From Paraburkholderia sp. BCC1885 (GTDB lineage Bacteria; Pseudomonadota; Gammaproteobacteria; Burkholderiales; Burkholderiaceae): a stretch of 64,000 bases of DNA. Position numbers and translations under genes: made by a program. The notes beneath the pieces were generated by a model. It did not search any database. It was not told the DNA's origin and saw nothing but the letters and a program-made list of their open reading frames with translations. Below, piece by piece: positions 8,837-18,052 of the stretch (position 1 is its first letter; each line of letters opens with the position of its first letter). The stretch covers positions 186,001-250,000 of the forward strand of contig NZ_CAAJGM010000263.1 of the NCBI RefSeq assembly GCF_900996235.1, in the 5' to 3' direction.

Positions 8837-10561
8837 TCACTGAACCACTCGCGTCACACCGCGGCCGCGCGGATCGGCTACGGGCTCGGGTGTATCGCCA
8901 TCCACCTTGATTGCCTGGATGTCGCCGCTGAAATCCTGGCCCTTCAACGTATAACCCTTCGCCTCGATCTGCTGCGCGAGTTCGCCGTCGATCGGCTTGT
9001 ACGGCTCCCAGAAAATCGTGTTCGGCGGCAACAACTGATGGTGGAAGCGCATCGCGGCCACCGCGTCGGGCAACGGCATGTTGAAATCGTAGACGTTGTT
9101 GATGACCTGGAAGATCGACGTAAAGATGCGCGATCCGCCCGGCGTGCCGATCACCAGCGACACCTTGCCGTCCTTCGTCAGAATGGTCGGCGTCATCGAC
9201 GAAAGGGGCCGCTTGCTCGGCGCGATCGCGTTTGCATCGCTGCCCACCACGCCGAACATGTTCGCCACGCCCGGCTTGGCCGAGAAGTCGTCCATTTCAT
9301 CGTTGAGCACGATGCCCGTGCCGTCCACCACCACGCCCGAACCGAAGTAACCGTTGATGGTGTACGTGTTCGAGACCGCGTTACCCCACTTGTCGATCAC
9401 CGAGAAATGCGTGGTCTCGGCCTTCTCCGGCATCGAGGTGCCGAGCCCCGGCTGCACGCTCCTGGTATCCGACGGCGCGTTCGGATTGACGTCCGCCGCG
9501 CGCTTGGCGAGGTAGCCGTCGTCGATCAGTTGCGCGATCGGCACCTTGTAGAAATCCGGATCGCCCAGGTACTGCGCGCGGTCGGCGAACACACGCTTTT
9601 CGATTTCCGCGATCAGATGCACGTACTGCGCGGAATTGAGCGGGACGTCCTTGAAGTCAGGCGCGATGTCCGCTTTCATCTTCAGCAATTGCACGAGGCC
9701 GATGCCGCCCGAGCTCGGCGGCGGCGCGGTGATCACGTGATAGCCGTTCCAGTCCGCCTCCACCGGCTGACGCCACACGGCCTTATAGTCGTGCAGATCC
9801 TGCTTCGTGATCAGACCGTGTCCGCGCATCGAAGCCGCGATCAGGTCGGCTGTCTTGCCGTCGTAGAAGTCTTTGGCGCCGTCGTTGGCAATCCGCGTCA
9901 GGACCGCCGCGAGATCGGGCTGCTTGAAGTTGACACCCTGCTTCAGATTGCCGAAGTAGGTATCGAAGTTGGTCTTGCCCGCGAAATCTTTAGCGGAGGC
10001 ATCGCGGCGCTCCTGCAATTGCTGGCTGACTTCGAAGCCGTCAGTGGCGTACTTGATGGCCGGTGCCAGCACCTGCTTCCACTTCAGCTTGCCGAACCGG
10101 CGTTGCGCTTCCCACATGCCTTCAACCGTGCCCGGCACGCCTACTGCGCGATAACCGAACAGGCTCATGCCCTTGACGACCTCGCCTTTGTCGTCGAGAT
10201 ACATATTGCGTGTCGCGGACAGCGGCGCCTTCTCGCGATAGTCGAGGAAGTAAGGTTTGCCGTTCACATAAAGCGTCATGAAACCGCCGCCGCCAATATT
10301 GCCGGCTTCCGGATACGTCACGGCAAGCGTGAAGGCAATCGCGACGGCAGCATCCACGGCGTTGCCGCCTTCCCTGAAAATCTGCTCAGCAGCGTCCGCA
10401 CTGAACTTGTCCGCCACCGCAATGGCCGAGGCGTTGAGGACGGCGGGTTGAGCGGCAGTCTTCGCATACGCGGGCGCGGTTTCGACGAAACCGCTGGACA
10501 CCGCCACGAGTGCTGCGACAGCAACCGCGCTTGCGGACAACTTTAGTTTGTGCAATGACAT
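8837..10561 (-). CDS. ggt: Gamma-glutamyltransferase precursor
   Basis: Periplasmic Ntn-hydrolase that cleaves or transfers the gamma-glutamyl group of glutathione. A signal peptide covers about residues 1-33 (ending APAYA). The large-subunit start (SAIAVADKFSADAAEQIFREGGNAVDAA) is typical. The autoprocessing nucleophile Thr lies at about residue 383 in ETTHFSVIDKWGN, giving large and small subunits of normal size from a 574-residue precursor. A strong GGAGGAGAG lies directly before the ATG. It is a single-gene unit convergent with the small hypothetical gene. Confidence 0.95.
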   Translation of the reverse strand: MSLHKLKLSASAVAVAALVAVSSGFVETAPAYAKTAAQPAVLNASAIAVADKFSADAAEQIFREGGNAVDAAVAIAFTLAVTYPEAGNIGGGGFMTLYVNGKPYFLDYREKAPLSATRNMYLDDKGEVVKGMSLFGYRAVGVPGTVEGMWEAQRRFGKLKWKQVLAPAIKYATDGFEVSQQLQERRDASAKDFAGKTNFDTYFGNLKQGVNFKQPDLAAVLTRIANDGAKDFYDGKTADLIAASMRGHGLITKQDLHDYKAVWRQPVEADWNGYHVITAPPPSSGGIGLVQLLKMKADIAPDFKDVPLNSAQYVHLIAEIEKRVFADRAQYLGDPDFYKVPIAQLIDDGYLAKRAADVNPNAPSDTRSVQPGLGTSMPEKAETTHFSVIDKWGNAVSNTYTINGYFGSGVVVDGTGIVLNDEMDDFSAKPGVANMFGVVGSDANAIAPSKRPLSSMTPTILTKDGKVSLVIGTPGGSRIFTSIFQVINNVYDFNMPLPDAVAAMRFHHQLLPPNTIFWEPYKPIDGELAQQIEAKGYTLKGQDFSGDIQAIKVDGDTPEPVADPRGRGVTRVVQ

Positions 10562-10766
10562 TGACTCTCCTCCAGGACCATTCTTAGCGGTGAAGAAAAC
10601 AACTGCTTTTCGCTTATAGCATGCGAATCGGTGTTTTGCGAAGCGGCCGGCGGCAGTCCTAAATGGCTGCGGATCTGCTCCCGCGCAGCGAATTCACGCG
10701 GCCTGAAATGGCTACGTGCTTCGCGGGCGACTCATAGCGCCTCATAAGCGCCGCCTAAATCGCTTC

Positions 10767-12170
10767 CTAAGCGCGCCCGCGGCCGCCCCTGGCGATTTCA
10801 TCGCCGCTGCCCTGCGGCAAGCGTGCGGTCACCGGAATCGAGCCCAGTGAGAACATCCCCACCACCAGAAACGCGGGCCAGAAATCGGACCATACAATCG
10901 ACGAATGCCCCTGCAGATGATGCGAAATCTGCAGGACGAGACCGCCTATCGTCACGCCCAGTCCCAGCGAAATCTGCTGGATCACGCTGGCGACGCTGGT
11001 GGCGCGGCCAATATCGCGGCTGGGGATATCCGCATAAGCGAGCGTGTTTAACGACGTAAATTGCAGAGACGGAAAGAAGCCGCCGAACAGTACGATGCAC
11101 CAGATCGCCCAATGCGGCATGCCGGGAAAAAACATTCCGTAGATGGCGATAGCCAGACCCGCGAAGCACGCATTGACCATCAACACCTTGCGGAATCCGA
11201 AGCGCCCGAGCACCCGCGAGGCCACCGTCTTCATGAAGATCGAGCCGAAGGCCGACGCACAGGTGATCGAGCCCGACACGAAGGCCGTCATGCCGAGCCC
11301 TTCCTGCAATGCCAGCGGCAGCAGGAAAGGCACGGCGCCCAGACCGATGCGAAATAGCGAACCGCCCAGCACGCTCGCGTGAAAGCTCGGGATGCGCAGC
11401 AGCCGCAGATCGAGCACGGGCAATTCGACCCGGCTCGCATACAGCCAATAAATCGCCAGCAAGGCCGCGCCGAGCACCGTCATGCCGAGCGACAGCCTGT
11501 TCGACACCAGTTCCCCGCCGATCAGCGACATGCCGAGCATAAACAGCGAAGCCCCGCCGGCCGACAGCACGAAGCCGGCCCAATCGAGCCGCCCTGGATG
11601 CTCCTCATGCATGTTCGCGATGTGCCGGTTGGCCAGCCAGATGCCGAGCACGCCAATCGGGATGTTGATGAAGAAAATCAGCCGCCAGTGCAGGTAGGTC
11701 GTGATGAAGCCGCCGAGCGGCGGCCCAAGCACCGGCCCGAGCAAGGCCGGCACCGTGAGATAGTTGACCGCGCGAATAAATTGCGACTTCGGCAACGAGC
11801 GGAAAATGATGATGCGTCCCACCGGCACCATCAGCGCGCCGCCAAGGCCTTGCACGAAGCGGGCAAACACAAACGTGCCGAGCGAGGTGGACGCCGCGCA
11901 CATCAGCGAGCCGGCCATGAAAATGCCGATGGCCGTGCGAAATACCGTGCGCGAGCCGAATCGGTCGGCCACCCAGCCGCAGATAGGAATGAACACGCCG
12001 AGACCGATCACATAACTCGTGATAGCCAGCTTGAGGGTGATGGGACTCTGACCGAGATCGCGCGCCAGAACGGGCAGCGACGTCACGATGACGGTACCGT
12101 CCACGTTTTCCATGAACATCGCACACGCGACGATCAACGGGACGATGAATGTACCGAGAGCAAGAGGCAT
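10767..12170 (-). CDS. MFS drug exporter, DHA2 (EmrB/QacA) type
   Basis: Inner-membrane proton antiporter of 467 residues with about 14 hydrophobic helices, which fits the DHA2 branch. It carries the DHA2-type first helix segment MENVDGTVIVTSLPVLARDL and motif A (GWVADRFGSRTVF). The start at 12170 (MPLALGTF) is chosen because the upstream 21 in-frame residues look non-coding; an ATG at 12233 remains possible. No membrane-fusion partner is adjacent, so it may work alone. Substrate unknown. Confidence 0.85.
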   Translation of the reverse strand: MPLALGTFIVPLIVACAMFMENVDGTVIVTSLPVLARDLGQSPITLKLAITSYVIGLGVFIPICGWVADRFGSRTVFRTAIGIFMAGSLMCAASTSLGTFVFARFVQGLGGALMVPVGRIIIFRSLPKSQFIRAVNYLTVPALLGPVLGPPLGGFITTYLHWRLIFFINIPIGVLGIWLANRHIANMHEEHPGRLDWAGFVLSAGGASLFMLGMSLIGGELVSNRLSLGMTVLGAALLAIYWLYASRVELPVLDLRLLRIPSFHASVLGGSLFRIGLGAVPFLLPLALQEGLGMTAFVSGSITCASAFGSIFMKTVASRVLGRFGFRKVLMVNACFAGLAIAIYGMFFPGMPHWAIWCIVLFGGFFPSLQFTSLNTLAYADIPSRDIGRATSVASVIQQISLGLGVTIGGLVLQISHHLQGHSSIVWSDFWPAFLVVGMFSLGSIPVTARLPQGSGDEIARGGRGRA

Positions 12171-12401
12171 TGGCAGGACGACGGATGGCAAAGCCGTCGG
12201 CAGAAAGCCTCGATTATGGCATCGACGCGGCAACAGATGTTGTCAGATTGGCTTAAAGCGGCAGCATCAAGTGCTGCCCGAGAGGTGGCCTGTCTGCGCA
12301 AATGTATGCCTGGACTTACGCAGACAGGCCGTGTGGATGCTCGACTCTCGACGCGCGGTGCTTACGGAAAACAGGCAGGTGCGTCGCGTCGATCATCGCA
12401 T

Positions 12402-12815
12402 TCAGCCGGCGAGGTCCGCCGGCAACTTTCCGCCATTCGCGGCCAGGGCGGCCATGACCTGCTTGTGCAACCAGATGTTCATGCTGGCGGAATCGTTCAT
12501 GTCGCCGCTGTATTTCAGTTCCGTGGCGAGTTGCTTGCGATGGTCGAGACTGCTGTCGATGCCAAGGGCCTTCATCGTATCGACAATCGAAACGCGCCAG
12601 TTCAGGGTCTGTCCGCTTTCGCTCACGAACTGGTCGAGGATGGCGGCGACGTCCACATCCGCCAGCGGCGCGGGCGCCGGTGCAGCGGCGGGCGCGGCGG
12701 CTTGCGCTGCCGCTTGCGCGACGGCGGGATCCGGCGTGGGCTCCACTGCGGGGGGCGCCTGGTCCGGTTTCGCTTTGCCGAACAACTTGTTCACAATCGT
12801 GCCAAAAATACTCAT
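12402..12815 (-). CDS. DUF3597 domain protein
   Basis: 137-residue protein. The N-terminus MSIFGTIVNKLFGK is typical of DUF3597. A low-complexity Ala/Pro linker (about residues 18-50) precedes the conserved domain DVDVAAILDQFVSESGQTLNWRVSIVDTMK. The family is related to LysM-associated small domains, but its role is unknown. A GGAGG ribosome site lies just before the start. Monocistronic. Confidence 0.85.
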   Translation of the reverse strand: MSIFGTIVNKLFGKAKPDQAPPAVEPTPDPAVAQAAAQAAAPAAAPAPAPLADVDVAAILDQFVSESGQTLNWRVSIVDTMKALGIDSSLDHRKQLATELKYSGDMNDSASMNIWLHKQVMAALAANGGKLPADLAG

Positions 12816-13219
12816 ATCGAAACCTCCAAGGGGTAAATGGCGAGCGGCAAGACCACCGCTGCGCAGTGCATGCTTTCAGTATGCTAGGAGAAATTTACCC
12901 GGCGCACGCGGCCAATTGGTCAAGAAAGGTCAAGGTTTCGATGAATGTCCGGCAAGCACTGAGGATGGCGTTTAAGGCTTGGTTTTTAAACGTTTTGCGT
13001 AGTGTTGTGCGATTGTTGTGCGATTTGCGCGCCGCCGTGTCGAGGCTTTGGCGACACGCATGCTGATATGCACGCAAGAAAATCTTTGCTCGGGCAAGGC
13101 TTGATATTTAGTTAGTTTTACCAGGCAATTTGCGGCGACTGCGACATGCGCGCGTCGCAGCCGCCGCATGTGCCGTCACAACGGCACATGCGCATCACAT
13201 CAGGAGCAAAAGCGGGGAA
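12816..13219. other. Intergenic region with a strong hairpin
   Basis: 404-base gap without a convincing gene; the short reading frames lack ribosome sites. Near the right end a perfect 11-base stem is present: GCATGTGCCGT (13166-13176), loop CACA, ACGGCACATGC (13181-13191). It lies 29 bases past the stop of the nucleotidyltransferase operon. Confidence 0.5.
13166..13191 (-). terminator. Possible transcript end of the nucleotidyltransferase operon
   Basis: Perfect 11-base-pair stem with a four-base loop, 29 bases after the operon's last stop codon. There is no T-tract, so it may be an RNA 3'-end stabiliser or Rho-associated structure rather than a true intrinsic terminator. Confidence 0.35.
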
Positions 13220-13984
13220 TCAGCGCGGTGCGGTGACCAGCGGCTGCAACTGCGGCAGGATCTCGGCGCGGGCGCGCACGACATCGTTCGGGAAGTCGAT
13301 TTCGATCCACGGCGAGCCGGTCACGTCTGCCGTATCGAACACCTGGCTGCGTTCCAGCAACAGGTCGCGCACGGCTTCTTCGTGCGGCAGGTTCGAACGG
13401 CCACTATCGATGTAGCCCGCCACGATCTGCGCGAAGCGCTGCGCGGTTTCCTCGCGGAAGCGGAAGAAGCCAACCGATTCGCCGATCGTGTCGTATTCGA
13501 GGTTCACGGCGAGCTGCTTGCGCAGTTCGACCGGCACGCCGTCTTTCAGGCACAGCTTGACGGGCTCGTCGCCCGCCTCGAAATCGCGGTCGATCAGCAG
13601 GCGGTTAGCCGTCTCGCCGGCCACCAGCGCGTTCAGGATGCGCTCGTCGTACAGCACGTCGGCGTCCATCAGCAGGATGTCGCCGCCGCGCGTCAGCGCA
13701 TCGGCCACGGTGTGCACCGTCAGCACGCTGCCCAGGTCGAAACGCGGGTTGATCACAATCTCAACCGGGTGCGGCCAGTTGATGCGTTTCAGCTCGGCTT
13801 CGACCAGCCCAGGCTGAAAACCGAGCGCCAGTACGACGTCCGTGACGCCGGCAGTTTCGAGCATCTGCAGATGCCGTTCGAGCAGGCTCACGCCGTCGAA
13901 TTGCAGCAGACACTTCGGAAACTGTTCCCCCGGCGGGAGCTGGAGTCGCAGGCCAAGGCCCGCAGCGAGAATAATGGCACGCAT
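13220..13984 (-). CDS. Nucleotidyltransferase (phosphocholine/sugar-phosphate cytidylyltransferase-like)
   Basis: 254-residue NTP-transferase fold enzyme. It opens MRAIILAAGLGLRL, the GxG nucleotide-binding loop, followed by PKCLLQFDGVSLLERHLQML. LLMDADVLYD near residue 105 supplies the metal-binding DxD-like motif. The family activates phospho-alcohols or sugar phosphates with CTP or other NTPs. It is the last gene of a four-gene operon that includes a CDP-alcohol phosphatidyltransferase, so a CTP:phosphoalcohol cytidylyltransferase role is the best inference. The substrate is not determined; no choline or ethanolamine kinase or inositol-phosphate synthase is present nearby. Confidence 0.8.
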   Translation of the reverse strand: MRAIILAAGLGLRLQLPPGEQFPKCLLQFDGVSLLERHLQMLETAGVTDVVLALGFQPGLVEAELKRINWPHPVEIVINPRFDLGSVLTVHTVADALTRGGDILLMDADVLYDERILNALVAGETANRLLIDRDFEAGDEPVKLCLKDGVPVELRKQLAVNLEYDTIGESVGFFRFREETAQRFAQIVAGYIDSGRSNLPHEEAVRDLLLERSQVFDTADVTGSPWIEIDFPNDVVRARAEILPQLQPLVTAPR

Positions 13985-14010
13985 GCGTGGTCCCTTTCTA
14001 AAAAGTAGGG

Positions 14011-15015
14011 TTAATCGACAGCCGGCACACGCGTCGCGCGCCGACGCTGCCAGTTTCTTTCACTGAAATGCAGGTACAACAGGCCCGGCAGGCCGAGCAG
14101 AAGCTCGCGGGCGCGTTTGGCGAGCGAAAGCGCCAGCGCGGCATCCGGAGGCAGGCCGACGAGCGGCGCGAGCAGCAGATAGCCGCCCTCCTGCACGCCG
14201 AGCGAGCCGGGAATCGCAAACGCCGCGCCGCGAATCGCCTGACCGAGGCTTTCGAGCAGCAACGCGTCGATCCAGCCGACCGGATGGCCGAGAAAGCGCA
14301 GCGCGAGCCACACCTCCCCCGTGCCGACGATCCAGCCCGCGAGGCTCAGCGCAAAATTCGCCAACACCCGCCCGCGCTCGCGGTAAAGCGCCTGCACGGC
14401 GCCGTCGACGGCATCGGCACGCATGGTCAGGACAGACCAGTCGCGCTTGCCGAATACCTTCGAGACCACCCGCAGGAGCCGCCCGAACAGACCGCGCCGC
14501 TGGGCGAAGAAGAACAGGACGATCATGCCGGCGAGTATAGCGGTGGCAATAAAAGTGGCGGTGCGCAGGTCGTGCAGCGAGCCTTGCGCCGCGTAAGCGC
14601 CGAACAGCAGCAGGCCAAGCACCGCAAAGACGATCTGCGCGAGCGCCTGCATCGTCGTGCTGACCGTAATTGCGGCCGCCGCGTCGCGCATGCGCATGCC
14701 GCGCTGCGAGAGCTGCCGCACGATCACCACCGGACCGCCGATCTGACCGGCCGGCAACAGGCTGTTGACCGATTCGCCCACCCAGCGCGCCAGCAAGGCG
14801 TCATGGGCGGCGACCTTGTCACGGCGCCGGTCGATCAGCACCGCAATGGCCGCCGAATCCAGCACCAGCGGCACCACATGGAATGCGGCCACGAGCGCAA
14901 GGCCCCAGCCGGCGGTCATCAGCGTGGAGGTGACCGAGCCGAGTCCCTGCCAGGCGAGCAGCGCGACGAACAGCGCAACGCCGATCGACAGCAGGATCAT
15001 GGCCGCGCGAGTCAT
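14011..15015 (-). CDS. Lysylphosphatidylglycerol synthase TM-region / UPF0104 family membrane protein
   Basis: 334-residue integral membrane protein with about eight helices and the UPF0104 features (ALDEW-like WVGESVNSLLPAGQIGGPVVIVRQL near residue 80, FAIPGSLGVQEGGYLLL near residue 275). The family includes MprF transmembrane parts and HpnL/AglD-like flippases. There is no C-terminal aminoacyl-transferase domain, so it is more likely a lipid flippase or accessory than a lysyltransferase. The start at 15015 overlaps the upstream oxygenase stop in ATGA, showing translational coupling; the frame extends further 5' only as shadow of that gene. Confidence 0.8.
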   Translation of the reverse strand: MTRAAMILLSIGVALFVALLAWQGLGSVTSTLMTAGWGLALVAAFHVVPLVLDSAAIAVLIDRRRDKVAAHDALLARWVGESVNSLLPAGQIGGPVVIVRQLSQRGMRMRDAAAAITVSTTMQALAQIVFAVLGLLLFGAYAAQGSLHDLRTATFIATAILAGMIVLFFFAQRRGLFGRLLRVVSKVFGKRDWSVLTMRADAVDGAVQALYRERGRVLANFALSLAGWIVGTGEVWLALRFLGHPVGWIDALLLESLGQAIRGAAFAIPGSLGVQEGGYLLLAPLVGLPPDAALALSLAKRARELLLGLPGLLYLHFSERNWQRRRATRVPAVD

Positions 15016-15845
15016 TTGCGGGCCCCTTTGCCCTGGGTCATCTGACGGAACACCTGGCGAAAGCCGAAATATGCGATCGCGTCTTTCATGTTCGAGATGA
15101 AACGGCGCCACGGGCGCATGTTCGGATCGGTGACGTATTCGAACGTCAGCGAGACGCGAAATTCGTTGGCGCCGGCGGGCGTGACGCGGTGACGCAGCTT
15201 GTCGCCGTCGAAAAACACCAGCCCGCCGGGCGGGATCTGCACGGAGCCGGGTACGTCGGCGACGTCCGGGTTGCGGGTATGCAACTCGTAGTCGAGACGG
15301 CACGACGAGTCATCGATCACGCCAAGCAGCAGCGTATAGCGGCGGCCGTCGTAGTACGACGTGTCGTAATGCCAGCCGATATGGTCACCGGGACGCGTGT
15401 AGTAGTACAGCGCGTAAGCGTGCGGGTCGTCGGGCGGGGACAGCATCAGTTTGTCGCCGCTCAACCGCTCCAGCCAGCCGATCAGCTCTTTCGAGCGATA
15501 CAGCTCGGCAATGAACGGCGCGAGACGGTCGATCGTATGACGGCTCACGCTGCCGCCCTGCTTGTGTCCCGGCAGATAGTTGCGATTCACCTCGTCGAGC
15601 AGCGCGCGGGCGCTATGCACGAGTTGCGCGGTGACTTCGGGCGCGAGGAAATCCTCCATGTAGAGGAAGGCGCCCTGCCCGGCAAAGTCTTTGGCAAGGC
15701 GCGCCACGTCGAATTCACGCGTGCGGGCGGCCACGGCACGGTCGGCCTCGGGGGCGGGACCTGGCGCCTCTGCGGGCGCTGGCGCGGCGGATAAGGGGTC
15801 GGACGAGGCTTGAGCCATCAAATCATCTTCGGCCTGCGTACTCAT
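15012..15845 (-). CDS. 2OG-Fe(II) oxygenase
   Basis: 277-residue non-haem iron, 2-oxoglutarate-dependent oxygenase. The first ~40 residues are Ala/Pro-rich. Iron ligands are His159 and Asp161 (GWHYDTSYYDG) and His219 (KLRHRVTPAG); Arg230 is the likely 2-oxoglutarate anchor. The presence of Asp in HxD argues for a hydroxylase rather than a halogenase. Both ends overlap neighbours by ATGA (15845-15842 with the phosphatidyltransferase, 15015-15012 with the membrane protein). It therefore belongs to the same pathway and probably hydroxylates an alcohol head group or lipid precursor; this is inference. Confidence 0.85.
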   Translation of the reverse strand: MSTQAEDDLMAQASSDPLSAAPAPAEAPGPAPEADRAVAARTREFDVARLAKDFAGQGAFLYMEDFLAPEVTAQLVHSARALLDEVNRNYLPGHKQGGSVSRHTIDRLAPFIAELYRSKELIGWLERLSGDKLMLSPPDDPHAYALYYYTRPGDHIGWHYDTSYYDGRRYTLLLGVIDDSSCRLDYELHTRNPDVADVPGSVQIPPGGLVFFDGDKLRHRVTPAGANEFRVSLTFEYVTDPNMRPWRRFISNMKDAIAYFGFRQVFRQMTQGKGARK

Positions 15846-16525
15846 GGACTAACCTGCATGGGACTGGTTTCGGCGGCCGGCAGCGCCGTGCGGCGCTGCG
15901 CCCGGCGGAAGTCCACGATCACCCAAAGGGCAAAGAGCGGCGCGCCGATCGACGCGGTCACCACAAACGGTGCGACGATGCCGGCCAGGGTGACGATAGG
16001 CAGCAGATAGAGCACGTCCTCGGTCTCGAAACCTGCCACGGAGGCCTGTTTGGTGCCCGCCTTGCCTTCCATGTCCTCGATCCGCATGCGCAGGAAGAAG
16101 ATCACCGCGACCGCGACGCCAGCGAGGCCGCCGAGGAGCACACCCGGCACGACCCGGTCGCCCAGATGCGCGGCGCCCATGCCGAGTCCCATACCCACGA
16201 ACAGCGAGATCGTTACGATGGCATCGCACGCCAGGTCGTAAAAATGACCGATCCGGCTTGACTTGCCGCTGATGCGCGCGAGCTCGCCATCGGTATGGTC
16301 GACGAAGTTCGACAGGACGATCAGCAGCGCCCCCGCATTGGACCAGGCAAATCCGCCGCGAGCCAGACACAGCGCGCCTGCGAGGCCGATCAGGAGGCGC
16401 AGTGTAGTGAGCTGATTGGGTGTCACAAACGTGTCCACGAGCGGCGTCACAAGGCGGCGAGCGAGCCTTGCGTCCCATGTTTTCGGGACCGGAACGTTTT
16501 TTAAAGATGATGGTCGAGAATTCAT
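15842..16525 (-). CDS. CDP-alcohol phosphatidyltransferase family protein
   Basis: 227-residue membrane enzyme, first gene of the operon. The complete catalytic signature is present: D76xxD79G80, A83-R84, eight residues, G93xxxD97xxxD101. It would join a CDP-activated alcohol to a lipid acceptor, or CDP-diacylglycerol to an alcohol. Size is like PgsA/PssA but the sequence is not a recognisable copy of either. ATG at 16525 is chosen as the first start where the protein begins to look coding; the ribosome site is weak. Coupled by ATGA overlap to the oxygenase gene. Confidence 0.85.
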   Translation of the reverse strand: MNSRPSSLKNVPVPKTWDARLARRLVTPLVDTFVTPNQLTTLRLLIGLAGALCLARGGFAWSNAGALLIVLSNFVDHTDGELARISGKSSRIGHFYDLACDAIVTISLFVGMGLGMGAAHLGDRVVPGVLLGGLAGVAVAVIFFLRMRIEDMEGKAGTKQASVAGFETEDVLYLLPIVTLAGIVAPFVVTASIGAPLFALWVIVDFRRAQRRTALPAAETSPMQVSP

Positions 16526-16764
16526 AACCCGGAAATATATACGGTTACGGGAATCCTTGCTGTTTTCCGAGCTAATTTCCCCGTCAATCCTTGACAGAAA
16601 CCGTGTGAAGCAAAAATCTTCGAACGTTGGTAAAGTGCGTGTCCAGTTACGGCGTAACGCCGTGTAACAGGATCTGCACACTGGCGTCGAGGGCATCTGC
16701 CGCGCCCATCTTTTTGTCCAACTCCGTTGCGAACTTGCCACTGCGCTCGCGTGACCTGAAGCTT

Positions 16765-17199
16765 ATGAAGCACGTTTTTTCGTCCGTTCTCCTCGCCCTC
16801 TGCGCGGCGGCTGTGCCGCTCGCCTGCCACGCGGCCGCGCTCGATGCTCCGCTTGCCTGCAACGAGTCCGGCCACCAGTTCATCGCGGATCTCGCCGAAC
16901 AGCAATTGATCGAGCCCACGCCGATGCGCGTCGAAAGCAATTCGATCAACGCATTCCGCCCCGCCAAGGGTGCAGATCTGAGCGCCTTCGGCTTCCACGT
17001 ATTCGCCGTGGTCGGCTTCGAGAAGGACGATCCGATGTTCCGCACCGGCGACGGCGAACCGCTCGCCAATTCGGCCTACGGCGCCGTGGTGTTCGGCAGC
17101 GATTCGAGCGTGCAGGACGCCGTCACCCAGGCCGGCAGCGCGGCGATCGTGCATCACGTCGGGCCGCATATCACCGCGATTTTCTGCAAGCGGAACTGA
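16765..17199 (+). CDS. Conserved exported hypothetical protein, 144 aa
   Basis: Begins MKHVFSSVLLALCAAAVPLACHAAA, a clear signal peptide, so periplasmic. The mature part has two cysteines (in PLACNESG and IFCKRN), one near each end, which may form a disulfide. No known domain was recognised. It is divergent from the CDP-alcohol operon. The frame is open further upstream but the signal peptide fixes the start at 16765. Confidence 0.7.
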   Translation: MKHVFSSVLLALCAAAVPLACHAAALDAPLACNESGHQFIADLAEQQLIEPTPMRVESNSINAFRPAKGADLSAFGFHVFAVVGFEKDDPMFRTGDGEPLANSAYGAVVFGSDSSVQDAVTQAGSAAIVHHVGPHITAIFCKRN

Positions 17200-17317
17200 C
17201 GCAGCCCGGTGCGAGCCGCCCCGAACGGCAGCGGTTCACCCAGGCTGGCCGCTGACCGCGCGCGATTTGGGTTTGAGTCTGGATAGCGCGAGCCCGCCAC
17301 CACGCCCATACCTGGTC

Positions 17318-17854
17318 TCAGTTAGGCCGGCGAAAGCCGTTTTCAACCCAGGCGGCAGCGCTCGCCCTGGCTAACTTGAAGTTGGGCGCCACCTTCACCT
17401 GCGCAAGCTGCTCGCCGAAAGCGTCGAAAGCCGTCAATAGCGCGTAGGGGTCGTCCTCGCTCGGCACGATGTCGAGCGTGATCTGCAGTTCGCCGTCGCC
17501 CGAGGGCGAATCCACCGCCACGCGTTTGTGCAGTTGCGCGTGCAGTTGCTGCTCGTGACGGCGCAGCACTTCCGATGCGGTCTTCACCAGTGTGTTGAAA
17601 GCGCCCGTATCGAGAGGCTTCGGATTCTTCTTGTCGCGGCCCATGGTCCACGGACCGACCAGGGCGGGCTCCGGCTCGCCGTCCTTGATCATTTCCACCG
17701 CCCAGCCGTCGTCGTCCTCGTTCTTGATGACACGCGCGGTCCAGCCGTCGTCGCGCCACAAACGCGGGTCGTGCTGGACTTCGGGCGCCTCGGGGAGGTC
17801 TTCCGTCGCACGGTCGGCAGCGGAATCGGGCGGAGGAAGGGGGGTATCGGTCAT
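17318..17854 (-). CDS. Conserved hypothetical protein, 178 aa
   Basis: Soluble acidic protein with an N-terminal Pro/Asp-rich stretch and a central domain containing WRDDGWTARVIKNEDDDGWAV and a positively charged end. No catalytic motif was recognised. Start placed at ATG 17854 (MTDTPLPPP), with an in-frame ATG at 17890 as alternative. The style is of a burkholderial core hypothetical. Function unknown. Confidence 0.65.
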   Translation of the reverse strand: MTDTPLPPPDSAADRATEDLPEAPEVQHDPRLWRDDGWTARVIKNEDDDGWAVEMIKDGEPEPALVGPWTMGRDKKNPKPLDTGAFNTLVKTASEVLRRHEQQLHAQLHKRVAVDSPSGDGELQITLDIVPSEDDPYALLTAFDAFGEQLAQVKVAPNFKLARASAAAWVENGFRRPN

Positions 17855-18026
17855 TACAGGTCGCTCAGGTCGGGACAGCTTCATCAGCACAAGGGCTGGA
17901 TTCTACCCGCCCCGGCAGCGCCAGGGTACGGCCTACGCCGAACGGCCAGGACCGGAGATTATTGCGGTTCCTAGAAAAATATTTTTCGCAATCAGTTGGA
18001 ACTTATAATCAAACTTAATACAGAAT

Positions 18027-18052
18027 AAAAAAACGCGGCCCGAAGGCCGCGT
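18027..18052 (-). terminator. Intrinsic terminator with UUCG tetraloop
   Basis: Perfect stem ACGCGGCC/GGCCGCGT closed by TTCG on the minus strand and followed by seven T. No protein-coding gene ends here on that strand. Confidence 0.85.

Noticed and set aside
8687..10546. Long plus-strand frame over the gamma-glutamyltransferase gene
   Set aside because: Arg/His-rich antisense shadow; the opposite strand encodes a complete, well-conserved enzyme.
12895..13077. 60-codon minus frame between DUF3597 and the nucleotidyltransferase
   Set aside because: No ribosome site and no protein-like features; chance frame in AT-richer DNA.
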